Of a stretch of DNA of 64,000 nt, positions 1 to 7,642 are shown piece after piece. Position 1 is the first letter of the stretch, and every line of letters begins with the position of its first letter. The stretch comes from an uncultured Sulfitobacter sp. (lineage in GTDB: Bacteria > Pseudomonadota > Alphaproteobacteria > Rhodobacterales > Rhodobacteraceae): assembly GCF_947500075.1 (NCBI RefSeq), contig NZ_CANMQS010000001.1, positions 558,001 through 622,000 on the forward strand, read 5' to 3'. The position numbers and the translations under genes were made by a program. Below the pieces are notes generated by a model, which saw nothing but the letters and a program-made list of their open reading frames with translations, searched no databases and was not told the DNA's origin.

Positions 1-795
1 ATCGAGGTTCTGCACGGAGGAGATCATCGTCTCCGTCAGCAACAGCGTCGTGGCCGCCGAATCCCAAGCCGACGGCACCATGATCCGCGCTGACAGACAG
101 ATATCCGCCAAGGGATGCACAGGCGACCGCCACTGATCCGTAAACAGGATCAGCTTCGCCCCCTTCGCATGGGCCATCTCCGCCAGCTTGAGGGTGTTGT
201 TTTCATACCGCCGGACGTCATAGATCACAAAGACATCCCCCTCCTGCACATCCAGCAGGTAATGCGGCCATGCGTTTGAGGTGGATTGAATATGCGTCAG
301 GTTCGGGCGGATGACCTGCATGTGCAGGAACAGATATTCCGCCAGCGTATGCGTGATACGCCCGCCCACGATATAGAGATGCCGGTCTGCATCCCCAACG
401 AGCGCACAGGCCGCATCGAACCCGGCGGGGTCGATCTGTCCCAGCGTATGGCGGATGTTGTCGATCACCGCATCCGTGAACCGGTTGAGCATATGCCCCT
501 CCGGCGCGCCATCTGTCCATGTGTCGTGCCGGGCGATAGGGTTGCGCGCCTTGGCCTTCAACTCCTCGCGCAGGGCGCTCTGAAAATCGGGATAGCCTTT
601 GAAACCCAGTTTCTGCACCATCCGCGCGACAGTCGGGACGGAGACGTTCGCCTCCTCCGCCAATGTCGCCAGCGGGCCAAGACCTGAGGCAGGGTAGTTC
701 TCCAGAATGGACTGCGCCAACTGCCGTTCGGCGCGCGTCAGATCATCCAACTTTCCCTGAATGCGGTCGGAGATGGTCAGAGTTACCTCAGGCAT
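1..795 (-). CDS. RpiR/MurR-family transcriptional regulator (3' end cut off by window edge)
   Basis: This gene reads leftward from an ATG at 795-793, preceded on its own strand by GGGAGG, and stays open to base 1, so the C-terminus is missing. The N-terminal part (about residues 1-80) is an RpiR-type helix-turn-helix with the motif LATLAEEANVSVPTVARMVQ. A SIS (sugar isomerase) domain follows, with LYIVGGRITHTLAEYL and VFVIYDVRRYENNTL. In this family the SIS domain senses a small, often phosphorylated, ligand and the HTH represses or activates nearby catabolic genes. It is divergent from the operon starting at 911 and shares a 115-base intergenic region with it, so it is the likely regulator of that operon. 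The true ligand is unknown; amine or gamma-glutamyl derivatives are possible from context. Confidence 0.9.
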   Translation of the reverse strand, partial: MPEVTLTISDRIQGKLDDLTRAERQLAQSILENYPASGLGPLATLAEEANVSVPTVARMVQKLGFKGYPDFQSALREELKAKARNPIARHDTWTDGAPEGHMLNRFTDAVIDNIRHTLGQIDPAGFDAACALVGDADRHLYIVGGRITHTLAEYLFLHMQVIRPNLTHIQSTSNAWPHYLLDVQEGDVFVIYDVRRYENNTLKLAEMAHAKGAKLILFTDQWRSPVHPLADICLSARIMVPSAWDSAATTLLLTETMISSVQNLD

Positions 796-840
796 ATGCG
801 CCTCCCGTTTGATCGAAAAAATAACACATCGCATCGAGCA

Positions 841-856
841 GTGATAAATTTTTCAC
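841..856. promoter_or_regulatory. Candidate RpiR operator (imperfect palindrome)
   Basis: GTGATAAATTTTTCAC is a 16-bp palindrome with 7 of 8 symmetric pairs. It is followed by and overlaps a perfect 10-bp palindrome, CACAATTGTG (854-863), and then a TTGACA box (864-869) facing the rightward operon. It lies midway between the divergent RpiR gene and the hydrolase gene. RpiR-type sites often have a TGAAA...TTTCA form, which this approaches. Binding by the neighbouring regulator is inferred. No good -10 box is visible 16-18 bases downstream of TTGACA. Confidence 0.45.
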
Positions 857-910
857 AATTGTGTTGACATAAGCCGATTGAAGCAAGCACTTTCGGGTCA
901 AGGAGATACG

Positions 911-1690
911 ATGTCTGCCGCTGAACCTGATTTCCAGATCCCGCCTGTGCGGATTGTGAACCCGGCCGGTTCCTCTGCGCTGGTACTGGTGTGTGAGCAT
1001 GCCTCACCCCATATCCCGGACTGCTATGATCACCTTGGTCTGCCGCTTGAGGCCCGCAAGGCGCATATCGCCTGGGACCCCGGCGCACTGGCGGTGGCAG
1101 AGCGGTTGTCAAAGCGCCTTGATGCGACGCTTGTCGCAGGCACGCTGTCGCGGCTCTTGTATGATTGCAACCGCCCGCCGGACGCCCCCGGCGCGATGCC
1201 GGAGCGGAGCGAGGTTTTTGACATCCCCGGAAACATACAGCTGAGCGTAGAAGAGCGGGCTGCCCGGATCGACGGCATTTATGCCCCCTTTCACGCCGCT
1301 GTCGCAGACCGTTTGGCCCGGAAATCCGCGCCGGTTCTGGTCACCGTGCACAGCTTCACACCGACCTTCCATGGCCACCCCCGCAGTGTGGAGATTGGAT
1401 TGCTCCATGACAGTGACACCCGGTTGGCCGACGCCATGCTGAGCACGGCCGCACAGCACAACACCCTGTCGGTCGAACGCAATGCCCCCTACGGCCCAGA
1501 CGACGGTGTGACCCATACCTTGCAGCGCCATGGTCTTCCGGGGAACCACCCCAATCTGATGATCGAAATCCGCAATGACCTGATCACCACTAAGGCCGAG
1601 CAAAACGCCATGGGCGATATGTTTGCCCAGTGGATCACACAGGCCAGCCGCCAGATCGAAGCCGCGGGAGACATCCAATGTTCAGCGTGA
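911..1690 (+). CDS. N-formylglutamate amidohydrolase-family hydrolase
   Basis: A 259-residue protein of the FGase family. The start is the ATG at 911, with AAGGAGAT just upstream; the longer reading frame from 878 has no such site. Family motifs are visible: VLVCEHASPHIP near the N-terminus, a D-P-G turn, RLLYDCNRPPD, and LVTVHSFTPTFHG. Characterised members cleave N-formyl-L-glutamate to formate and glutamate in histidine degradation, but no hut genes are present here. The neighbours are a glutamine-synthetase-like ligase, an aldehyde dehydrogenase and an alcohol dehydrogenase. An amide hydrolase releasing glutamate from a gamma-glutamyl product is therefore a plausible alternative role (inference). 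The stop overlaps the next start (dctQ, 1678). Confidence 0.8.
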   Translation: MSAAEPDFQIPPVRIVNPAGSSALVLVCEHASPHIPDCYDHLGLPLEARKAHIAWDPGALAVAERLSKRLDATLVAGTLSRLLYDCNRPPDAPGAMPERSEVFDIPGNIQLSVEERAARIDGIYAPFHAAVADRLARKSAPVLVTVHSFTPTFHGHPRSVEIGLLHDSDTRLADAMLSTAAQHNTLSVERNAPYGPDDGVTHTLQRHGLPGNHPNLMIEIRNDLITTKAEQNAMGDMFAQWITQASRQIEAAGDIQCSA

Positions 1691-2247
1691 TGCGCGGCTA
1701 TATCAGTGTCGTGGACGCCGTGAATTACCGCACGGGCCGGGTGATGATGTACGGCATCTTTGTCCTGATGGGCATTCTGTTGTGGTCGTCGATCAGCAAG
1801 ACGTTCTTCCTGCCATCGCTCTGGACGCTGGAAATGGCGCAGTTTGCGATGGTTGCCTATTACATCCTCGGCGGGCCCTATTCGATCCAGATGGGATCGA
1901 ACGTGCGGATGGACCTGCTTTATGGCGGGTGGTCGCTGAGGCGTAAGGCGTGGTTTGATCTGATCACCGTCTGTTTCCTGATCTTCTACCTCTGTGTGTT
2001 GCTCTACGGTGCGATCAGTTCCACCGCCTATTCGCTGGGCTACTGGAAGACGGAGCCGATCTCCTACCTGTTTGGCGTGGCCATCGGCACTGAGGAAGTC
2101 GGGCGGCTTGAACGTTCCTCCTCCGCATGGCGGCCCTATATGTGGCCGATCAAGACTGTAATGATCGTGGGCTTTTTCCTGATGATCCTCCAGTGCCTGT
2201 CTGAGCTCTGCAAAGACGTGCTGCGCCTGCGGGGTGAGAGCGTCTGA
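1678..2247 (+). CDS. dctQ: TRAP transporter small permease (DctQ)
   Basis: A 189-residue integral membrane protein with four hydrophobic segments, the DctQ topology. The start MFSVMRGYIS at 1678 lies inside the end of the upstream gene (13-base overlap), and an in-frame ATG at 1630 is rejected because it would add a polar, non-family leader. It contains the loop WTLEMAQFAMVAYYILGGPY, typical of the small subunit. It pairs with the large permease next door; TRAP systems are secondary transporters that use the sodium gradient. Its stop overlaps the dctM start by one base (TGATG). Confidence 0.92.
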   Translation: MFSVMRGYISVVDAVNYRTGRVMMYGIFVLMGILLWSSISKTFFLPSLWTLEMAQFAMVAYYILGGPYSIQMGSNVRMDLLYGGWSLRRKAWFDLITVCFLIFYLCVLLYGAISSTAYSLGYWKTEPISYLFGVAIGTEEVGRLERSSSAWRPYMWPIKTVMIVGFFLMILQCLSELCKDVLRLRGESV

Positions 2248-3572
2248 TGCCTTATGAAATGATCGCCACGCTCATGTTCTCCACCATGATGCTGATGCTC
2301 CTGACGGGCCAGCGCGTGTTTGGTGCAATCGGGTTCATCGCCGTTGTCGCGGCCCTGTTGCTGTGGGGCGACAAGGGCGGGTTCGACATCGGTTTCTCCG
2401 CCGCGATGAAGCTGATGAACTGGTATCCGCTGCTGACCCTGCCGATGTTCATCTTCATGGGCTACGTGCTGTCGGAATCCAAAATCGCGGATGATCTGTA
2501 CCGGATGTTCCACGTCTGGATGGGCGGATTGCGCGGCGGGCTGGCCATCGGCACGATTGGATTGATGGTCCTGATCTCCGCCATGAACGGGTTGAGCGTG
2601 GCGGGCATGGCGATTGGTGCCACGATTGCACTGCCCGAACTGCTCAAGCGGGGCTATGACAAACGGATGGTGACGGGGGTGATACAGGCAGGTTCCAGCC
2701 TTGGCATCCTCGTCCCGCCCTCCGTGGTGCTTGTGCTCTATGCAATGATTGCCCGTCAGCCCGTGGGCCAGCTTTGGCTGGCCGGGATTGTGCCGGGGTT
2801 GATGATGGCCACGATGTTCATCCTCTACATTGCGATCCGCTGCCGGATGAACCCGGCCCTTGGCCCCGTTCTGAGCGCTGAGGACCGTGACCTGCCACCT
2901 GCGGAAAAACTGCGCCTGTTGCGCGCGGGTCTGCTGCCGCTGGGCATCTTCGCGACGATGATGATTCCCTTCGTGAATGGCTGGACCAGCCTCGTGGAAA
3001 GCTCCGCGATTGGCGCGCTTGCGGCCTTCTTTGCCGCCGTGCTGAAAGGGCGGATGACCAGCGAGGTGTTCGAGAATTCGGTGCGCAAGACGCTGGGCAT
3101 CACCTGCATGTTCATGTGGATCATCCTTGCCGCCCTCGCCTTTGGGGCCGTGTTCGACGGGTTGGGCGCGGTGAAGGCGATTGAGAACCTGTTTACAGAA
3201 CAGCTGAACCTCAGCCCGTGGATGATCCTCATCCTGATGCAGCTGAGCTTTATCCTGATGGGCACATTTCTGGATGACACCGCGATGCTGGTGATCGTCG
3301 CACCGCTTTACGTGCCGCTGGTGGGCGCGCTGGGGTTCGACCTCATCTGGTACGGTATCCTTTATACGATCACGACGCAGATCGCCTATATGACGCCGCC
3401 GTTCGGCTATAACCTGTTCCTCATGCGCGCCATGGCACCACCGGAGATTTCGCTGCGGGACATCTATGCCTCCATCACACCCTTTGTGTTGGTGATGGTC
3501 GCGGCGCTCACGCTGGTGATGGTGTTTCCGGGGCTGGCGCTCTGGCTGCCGGAACTCGTTTACGGACAATGA
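2247..3572 (+). CDS. dctM: TRAP transporter large permease (DctM)
   Basis: A 441-residue polytopic membrane protein with about 12-13 hydrophobic segments, matching the DctM family. Recognisable stretches are GFIAVVAALLLWG near the N-terminus, QAGSSLGILVPPSVVLVLYA (the conserved GxxxPPS-type loop), and FLDDTAMLVIVAPLYVPLV followed by AYMTPPFGYNLFLMR near the C-terminus. It is the transport subunit, translationally coupled to dctQ. A short hairpin (3582-3596) separates it from dctP. Confidence 0.95.
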   Translation: MPYEMIATLMFSTMMLMLLTGQRVFGAIGFIAVVAALLLWGDKGGFDIGFSAAMKLMNWYPLLTLPMFIFMGYVLSESKIADDLYRMFHVWMGGLRGGLAIGTIGLMVLISAMNGLSVAGMAIGATIALPELLKRGYDKRMVTGVIQAGSSLGILVPPSVVLVLYAMIARQPVGQLWLAGIVPGLMMATMFILYIAIRCRMNPALGPVLSAEDRDLPPAEKLRLLRAGLLPLGIFATMMIPFVNGWTSLVESSAIGALAAFFAAVLKGRMTSEVFENSVRKTLGITCMFMWIILAALAFGAVFDGLGAVKAIENLFTEQLNLSPWMILILMQLSFILMGTFLDDTAMLVIVAPLYVPLVGALGFDLIWYGILYTITTQIAYMTPPFGYNLFLMRAMAPPEISLRDIYASITPFVLVMVAALTLVMVFPGLALWLPELVYGQ

Positions 3573-3581
3573 ACCCAAAAG

Positions 3582-3596
3582 CCGGGCCAACCGGCA
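3582..3596 (+). other. Intercistronic hairpin between dctM and dctP
   Basis: GCCGG (3582-3586) and CCGGC (3592-3596) form a perfect 5-bp stem with a 5-base loop, 9 bases after the dctM stop and before the strong Shine-Dalgarno AAGGAGAG of dctP. It has no T run, so it is more likely an mRNA-stability element than a terminator. Such elements often lead to higher output of the binding protein (inference). Confidence 0.35.
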
Positions 3597-3621
3597 CAAC
3601 CTTAAACAAGGAGAGAAGACC

Positions 3622-4653
3622 ATGACGACAAGACGTACATTCATCAAAGGGGCCGCCGTTGCCGCCCCGGCCGCCCTTGCCACACCGGCGCTGGCGCAAA
3701 GCACGATCAAATGGCGGATGCAGACCTATGCAGGGGCCGCTTTGGCCGCTGAGGTGATTGATCCAGCCATCAAGATGTTCAACCAGATCGCGGGCGACCG
3801 GATGCAGATCGAGCTGTTCTACGCCGATCAGCTGGTGCCTACAGGCGAGCTGTTCCAGGCCATGCAGCGCGGGACGATTGACGCGGTGCAGTCGGATGAT
3901 GACAGCATGGCGTCCCCCACCGAAGTCACCGTCTTCGGCGGGTATTTCCCTTTCGGCTCACGCTATTCGCTGGATGTGCCAGTGCTGTTCAACCAGTACG
4001 GCCTGAACGAGATCTGGGCGTCAGAGTACGAAGCCGTTGGCGTCAAGCACATCTCTGCCGGCGCGTGGGACCCTTGCCACTTTGCCACGAAAGATCCGAT
4101 CAACAGCCTTGCGGATTTGAAGGGCAAGCGCATCTTCACCTTCCCCACGGCGGGTCGTTTCCTCAGCCAGTTCGGCGTCGTGCCGGTGAACCTGCCGTGG
4201 GAAGACATCGAAGTGGCCGTACAAACGGGCGAGCTGGACGGCATCGCATGGTCCGGCATCACCGAAGACTACACCGTCGGCTGGGCGGATGTGACCAACT
4301 ACTTCCTCACCAACAACATCTCCGGCGCGTGGATCGGGCACTTCTTTGCCAACATGGACCGCTGGAACGAGCTGCCCGAAGACTTGCAGATGTTGTTCCA
4401 GGTCTGCTGCGAGCAGTCGCATTACTACCGCCAGCATTGGTATTGGGGTGGCGAAGCGCGCCTGCGCGTGAACGGTGACAAACTGAAGCTGACCACAATC
4501 CCCGATGAAGAATGGGCCACCGTTGAGAGCGCGGCCCGCGAATTCTGGGAGGAGATCGCCGCTGAAAGCGAGACCAAGCGCAAGGTGGTCGACATCTTCA
4601 AACAGTATAACGAGGATATGGAAAAAGCGGGCCGTCCGTACCGCTATACCTGA
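3622..4653 (+). CDS. dctP: TRAP transporter substrate-binding protein (DctP), Tat-exported
   Basis: A 343-residue periplasmic binding protein. The N-terminus MTTRRTFIKGAAVAAPAALA has a twin-arginine (TRRTF) signal and a probable cleavage after ALAQ. The mature part resembles the TakP/YiaO-like branch: LFYADQLVPTGELFQAMQRG, then the ligand-site region LKGKRIFTFPTAGRFLSQFG. AAGGAGAG lies 8 bases before the ATG. It delivers substrate to the DctQM membrane pair encoded just upstream. The ligand cannot be read from sequence; the TakP branch binds small organic acids, but the downstream enzymes point to an amine or amide nitrogen source. Confidence 0.93.
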   Translation: MTTRRTFIKGAAVAAPAALATPALAQSTIKWRMQTYAGAALAAEVIDPAIKMFNQIAGDRMQIELFYADQLVPTGELFQAMQRGTIDAVQSDDDSMASPTEVTVFGGYFPFGSRYSLDVPVLFNQYGLNEIWASEYEAVGVKHISAGAWDPCHFATKDPINSLADLKGKRIFTFPTAGRFLSQFGVVPVNLPWEDIEVAVQTGELDGIAWSGITEDYTVGWADVTNYFLTNNISGAWIGHFFANMDRWNELPEDLQMLFQVCCEQSHYYRQHWYWGGEARLRVNGDKLKLTTIPDEEWATVESAAREFWEEIAAESETKRKVVDIFKQYNEDMEKAGRPYRYT

Positions 4654-4660
4654 CCTTAAA

Positions 4661-4684
4661 GGGGGGCGGTTCATGCCGTCCCCC
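4661..4684 (+). other. GC-rich hairpin downstream of dctP
   Basis: GGGGGGCGG (4661-4669) pairs with CCGTCCCCC (4676-4684) around a 6-base loop, giving a 9-bp stem with one G-U pair. It lies 7 bases after the dctP stop. No T tract follows, so it probably protects the 3' end of the transporter mRNA or attenuates read-through rather than terminating fully. Confidence 0.5.
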
Positions 4685-4716
4685 AAGCTACCAAGAAGAG
4701 TGAAACTGGAGCTAAA

Positions 4717-4887
4717 ATGTCCGCCATTCTCGTATTAATTGTCGCCTTTGTTGCGCTTTACCCGGCGGCACTAGTCGGTGGCATCGTTCAAGGAAAACTT
4801 GGCCCAGAATATCGCCAGTTTCGTTGGGTATTCTGCGTCATCAGTTACTTCCTTATCGGCGGTTTTGCCGTGTCGCTTGTTGTCTAA
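4717..4887 (+). CDS. Small hydrophobic membrane protein (56 residues)
   Basis: An ATG at 4717 with GGAG at 4708-4711 opens a 56-codon frame ending in TAA at 4885-4887. The protein begins MSAILVLIVAFVALYPAALV (transmembrane segment 1), has a short polar loop with GKLGPEYRQFRW, and ends in a second hydrophobic segment, VFCVISYFLIGGFAVSLVV. Codons are more A/T-ending than in the flanking genes (for example tta, gta, gtt, ctt). It lies between the TRAP binding protein and the ligase in the same orientation. I do not recognise a family. The two-helix shape and position suggest a transporter- or membrane-associated accessory peptide, but no function is asserted. Confidence 0.65.
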   Translation: MSAILVLIVAFVALYPAALVGGIVQGKLGPEYRQFRWVFCVISYFLIGGFAVSLVV

Positions 4888-4906
4888 ATTTTAGAAAGGT
4901 AGCCCC

Positions 4907-6271
4907 ATGCCCGGCATAATGAGCTTTGACGATCTGAAATCCCGCGTCCATGATGGCAGCATCGACACGGTGCTGGCCTGTTTTGTCGACATGCAGGGGC
5001 GGTTGATGGGCAAACGGTTCCATGCGGTGAACTTCGTCGAACACTCGTTTGAGGAAACCCATTGCTGCAACTACCTGCTCGCCACCGATCTGGAGATGGG
5101 CACGCCGGAGGGATATGCCTCCACCTCCTGGCAGTCAGGCTATGGCGATTATGTGATGAAACCGGATCTTGCCACGATCCGCCCCGTGCCGTGGCTTGAT
5201 GGCACCGCGATGGTGCTGTGTGACATACTCGATCACCACAGCCACCTGCCCGTCCCCCATTCCCCCCGCGCCATGCTGCAACGACAGGTCGCGCGTCTGG
5301 CCGACATGGGGTTCGACGCGATGATGGCGACGGAGCTGGAATTCTTCCTGTTTGAGCAGAGTTTCGACGACATCCGGCGCGATGGCTATCGCAATCTGAC
5401 GCCAATCTCTGGTTACAACGAAGACTACCACATGCTGCAAACCACCAAGGAAGAGCATGTGATGCGGCCCATTCGCAATCACCTCTATGCCGCCGGTCTG
5501 CCGATTGAAAATTCCAAGGGCGAAGCCGAGACCGGGCAGGAAGAGCTTAACATCCGCTATGCCGCCGCGCTCGATTGTGCCGATCACCACACGATCGCCA
5601 AACACGGCATCAAGGAAATCGCCAACGCCCATGGGCATGCCGCGTCCTTCCTGCCCAAGTGGCATCACGACAAGGTCGGCAGTTCCAGCCACGTGCACCA
5701 ATCGCTGTGGCAGGACGGGCAACCGATGTTCTATGACGCCAGCGACGATCTGGGCATGTCGCAACTGATGAAACACTACATGGCCGGGCTGATCGCCTAC
5801 GCGCCCGACTACACGTTCTTCCTTGCGCCCTATGTGAACAGCTACAAACGCTTTGCCAAAGGCACCTTTGCGCCAACCAAGACGGTCTGGTCGGTGGACA
5901 ACCGCACCGCAGGCTTCCGCCTGTGCGGCGATGGCACCAAGGGCGTGCGGGTGGAATGCCGTGTCGGTGGGTCAGACCTGAACCCCTATCTGGCACAGGC
6001 CGCGATGCTGGCTGCCGGGATCAAGGGGATCGAGAATGAGATGGAGCTGGCCCCGCCCACCACGGGCGATGTGTATGAAGACGCCAAAGCGGCGGATATT
6101 CCGCAGAACCTGCGCACGGCCATCGAAACCCTGCGCAGGTCAGCCATGCTGCGCGAGGCGTTTGGGGACGATGTGATGGACCACTACACCCGCTGCGCGG
6201 AGGTGGAGCAGGAAGAATTTGACCGGGTGGTCACGGATTGGGAAATCGCACGGGGGTTTGAGCGGGCATGA
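4907..6271 (+). CDS. Glutamine synthetase-like gamma-glutamyl-amide ligase
   Basis: A 454-residue member of the glutamine synthetase fold. The N-terminal beta-grasp part has FVDMQGRLMGKRF, as in PuuA/IpuC-type proteins. The catalytic part has MMATELEFFLFE (Glu143 and Glu145 as metal ligands), GQEELNIRY near 210, SSHVHQSLW (His262/His264 region), and RVECRVGGSDLNPYLAQAAM. Members of this non-GlnA group use ATP to join glutamate to amines such as putrescine, isopropylamine or ethanolamine. It is followed immediately, with a 4-base ATGA overlap, by an aldehyde dehydrogenase and then an alcohol dehydrogenase, which fits gamma-glutamylation of an amino alcohol before oxidation. True glutamine synthesis is unlikely because of the divergent N-terminus and the gene context. 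Confidence 0.85.
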   Translation: MPGIMSFDDLKSRVHDGSIDTVLACFVDMQGRLMGKRFHAVNFVEHSFEETHCCNYLLATDLEMGTPEGYASTSWQSGYGDYVMKPDLATIRPVPWLDGTAMVLCDILDHHSHLPVPHSPRAMLQRQVARLADMGFDAMMATELEFFLFEQSFDDIRRDGYRNLTPISGYNEDYHMLQTTKEEHVMRPIRNHLYAAGLPIENSKGEAETGQEELNIRYAAALDCADHHTIAKHGIKEIANAHGHAASFLPKWHHDKVGSSSHVHQSLWQDGQPMFYDASDDLGMSQLMKHYMAGLIAYAPDYTFFLAPYVNSYKRFAKGTFAPTKTVWSVDNRTAGFRLCGDGTKGVRVECRVGGSDLNPYLAQAAMLAAGIKGIENEMELAPPTTGDVYEDAKAADIPQNLRTAIETLRRSAMLREAFGDDVMDHYTRCAEVEQEEFDRVVTDWEIARGFERA

Positions 6272-7638
6272 TCAGATGTATTTCACCGATTGACGGATCG
6301 GTCTACGCGGAGCGTGAGACGCTGTCCGCTGATGCCGCGCGCGCCGCGGTGGATGCGGCGAAGACAGCGCAAGCCGCCTGGGCGGCCTTGCCGCTGGAAG
6401 AGCGGATTGCGCGGGTGCAAAAGGGCGTCGCCAACGTCGGCGCGATGAACGATGAGATCGTGCCGGAACTCGCGCACCAGATGGGCCGCCCCATCCGCTA
6501 TGGCGGGGAGTTTGGCGGCTTCAACGAACGCGCCACCTATATGGCAGAAATCGCAGAAGACGCCCTCGCCCCGATTGAAATCGAGGACAGCGATGCCTTC
6601 CGCCGCGTGATCAAGCGTGTGCCGCACGGCGTTCTGCTGGTCGTGGCGCCGTGGAACTACCCGTATATGACAGCCATCAACACCGTGGCACCTGCGCTGA
6701 TTGCGGGCAATGCTGTGATGCTCAAACACGCCAGCCAAACGCCGCTGGTGGGCGAACGTATGGCGCAGGCGTTCCATGCCGCAGGTGTGCCCGAAGCGGT
6801 GTTTCAAAACGTCTTTCTGGATCACCAGACCACCTCTGACCTCATCGCTACCCGCGCCTTTGGCTTTGTAAACTTCACCGGCTCTGTCGGCGGTGGCAAA
6901 GCGATGGAAGCCGCCGCCTGCGGCACCTTCACCGGTTTGGGTTTGGAATTGGGCGGCAAGGATCCGGGGTACGTCTGCGACGACGCGGAAGTGGATGCCG
7001 CGGCCGAAACGCTGATTGACGGAGCGATGTTCAACTCCGGCCAGTGTTGCTGCGGGATTGAGCGAATCTATGTGGCCGAGCAGCACTTCGATGCCTTCGT
7101 TGCCAAAGCGGTGGAGATCGTCAGCGGCTACAAACTGGGCAATCCACTGGACCCTGAAACAACCCTGGGGCCCATGGCGCAGGCGCGGTTCGCCGATGAA
7201 GTGCGCGCGCAAACGGCAGAGGCCATCGCGGCGGGTGCAAAGGCGCATATTGCGCCGAAATTGTTCCCAAAAGATGGCGGTGCCTACTTAATGCCACAAA
7301 TCCTAACCAATGTGACGCATGACATGCGGGTAATGCGCGAGGAAAGTTTTGGCCCCGTTGTGGGCATCATGGCGGTCAAGGACGACGCCGAAGCCATCGC
7401 GTTGATGAACGACAGTGACTTTGGCCTGACGGCTTCTGTCTGGACCAATGACGTGGCACGCGCAGAATCCATTGCCGATCAAATTGAAACCGGCACGGTC
7501 TTCATGAACCGGGCCGATTATCTGGACCCAGCCCTGTGCTGGACCGGCTGCAAAGACACCGGGCGGGGCGGAGGGTTGTCCGTGATCGGCTATCACACGC
7601 TGACCCGTCCAAAATCATATCACCTCAAGAAAGCTTAA
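6268..7638 (+). CDS. NAD(P)-dependent aldehyde dehydrogenase
   Basis: A 456-residue ALDH. Key sites are VVAPWNYPYM (Asn130), VNFTGSVGGGKAM for the cofactor fold, LELGGKDPGYV with the general base Glu227, and FNSGQCCCGIERIY with the nucleophile Cys261. The three consecutive cysteines are a local curiosity. It is close in length to succinate-semialdehyde- and betaine-aldehyde-type enzymes. The start overlaps the ligase stop by 4 bases, so the two are translationally coupled. In context it would oxidise a gamma-glutamyl-amino-aldehyde to the acid (inference). Confidence 0.93.
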   Translation: MIRCISPIDGSVYAERETLSADAARAAVDAAKTAQAAWAALPLEERIARVQKGVANVGAMNDEIVPELAHQMGRPIRYGGEFGGFNERATYMAEIAEDALAPIEIEDSDAFRRVIKRVPHGVLLVVAPWNYPYMTAINTVAPALIAGNAVMLKHASQTPLVGERMAQAFHAAGVPEAVFQNVFLDHQTTSDLIATRAFGFVNFTGSVGGGKAMEAAACGTFTGLGLELGGKDPGYVCDDAEVDAAAETLIDGAMFNSGQCCCGIERIYVAEQHFDAFVAKAVEIVSGYKLGNPLDPETTLGPMAQARFADEVRAQTAEAIAAGAKAHIAPKLFPKDGGAYLMPQILTNVTHDMRVMREESFGPVVGIMAVKDDAEAIALMNDSDFGLTASVWTNDVARAESIADQIETGTVFMNRADYLDPALCWTGCKDTGRGGGLSVIGYHTLTRPKSYHLKKA

Positions 7639-7642
7639 AGAC

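Noticed and set aside
2136..3710. 524-residue minus-strand frame over dctM
   Set aside because: It is antisense to a complete DctM gene, and its His/Gln/Arg-rich composition is that of a shadow frame.
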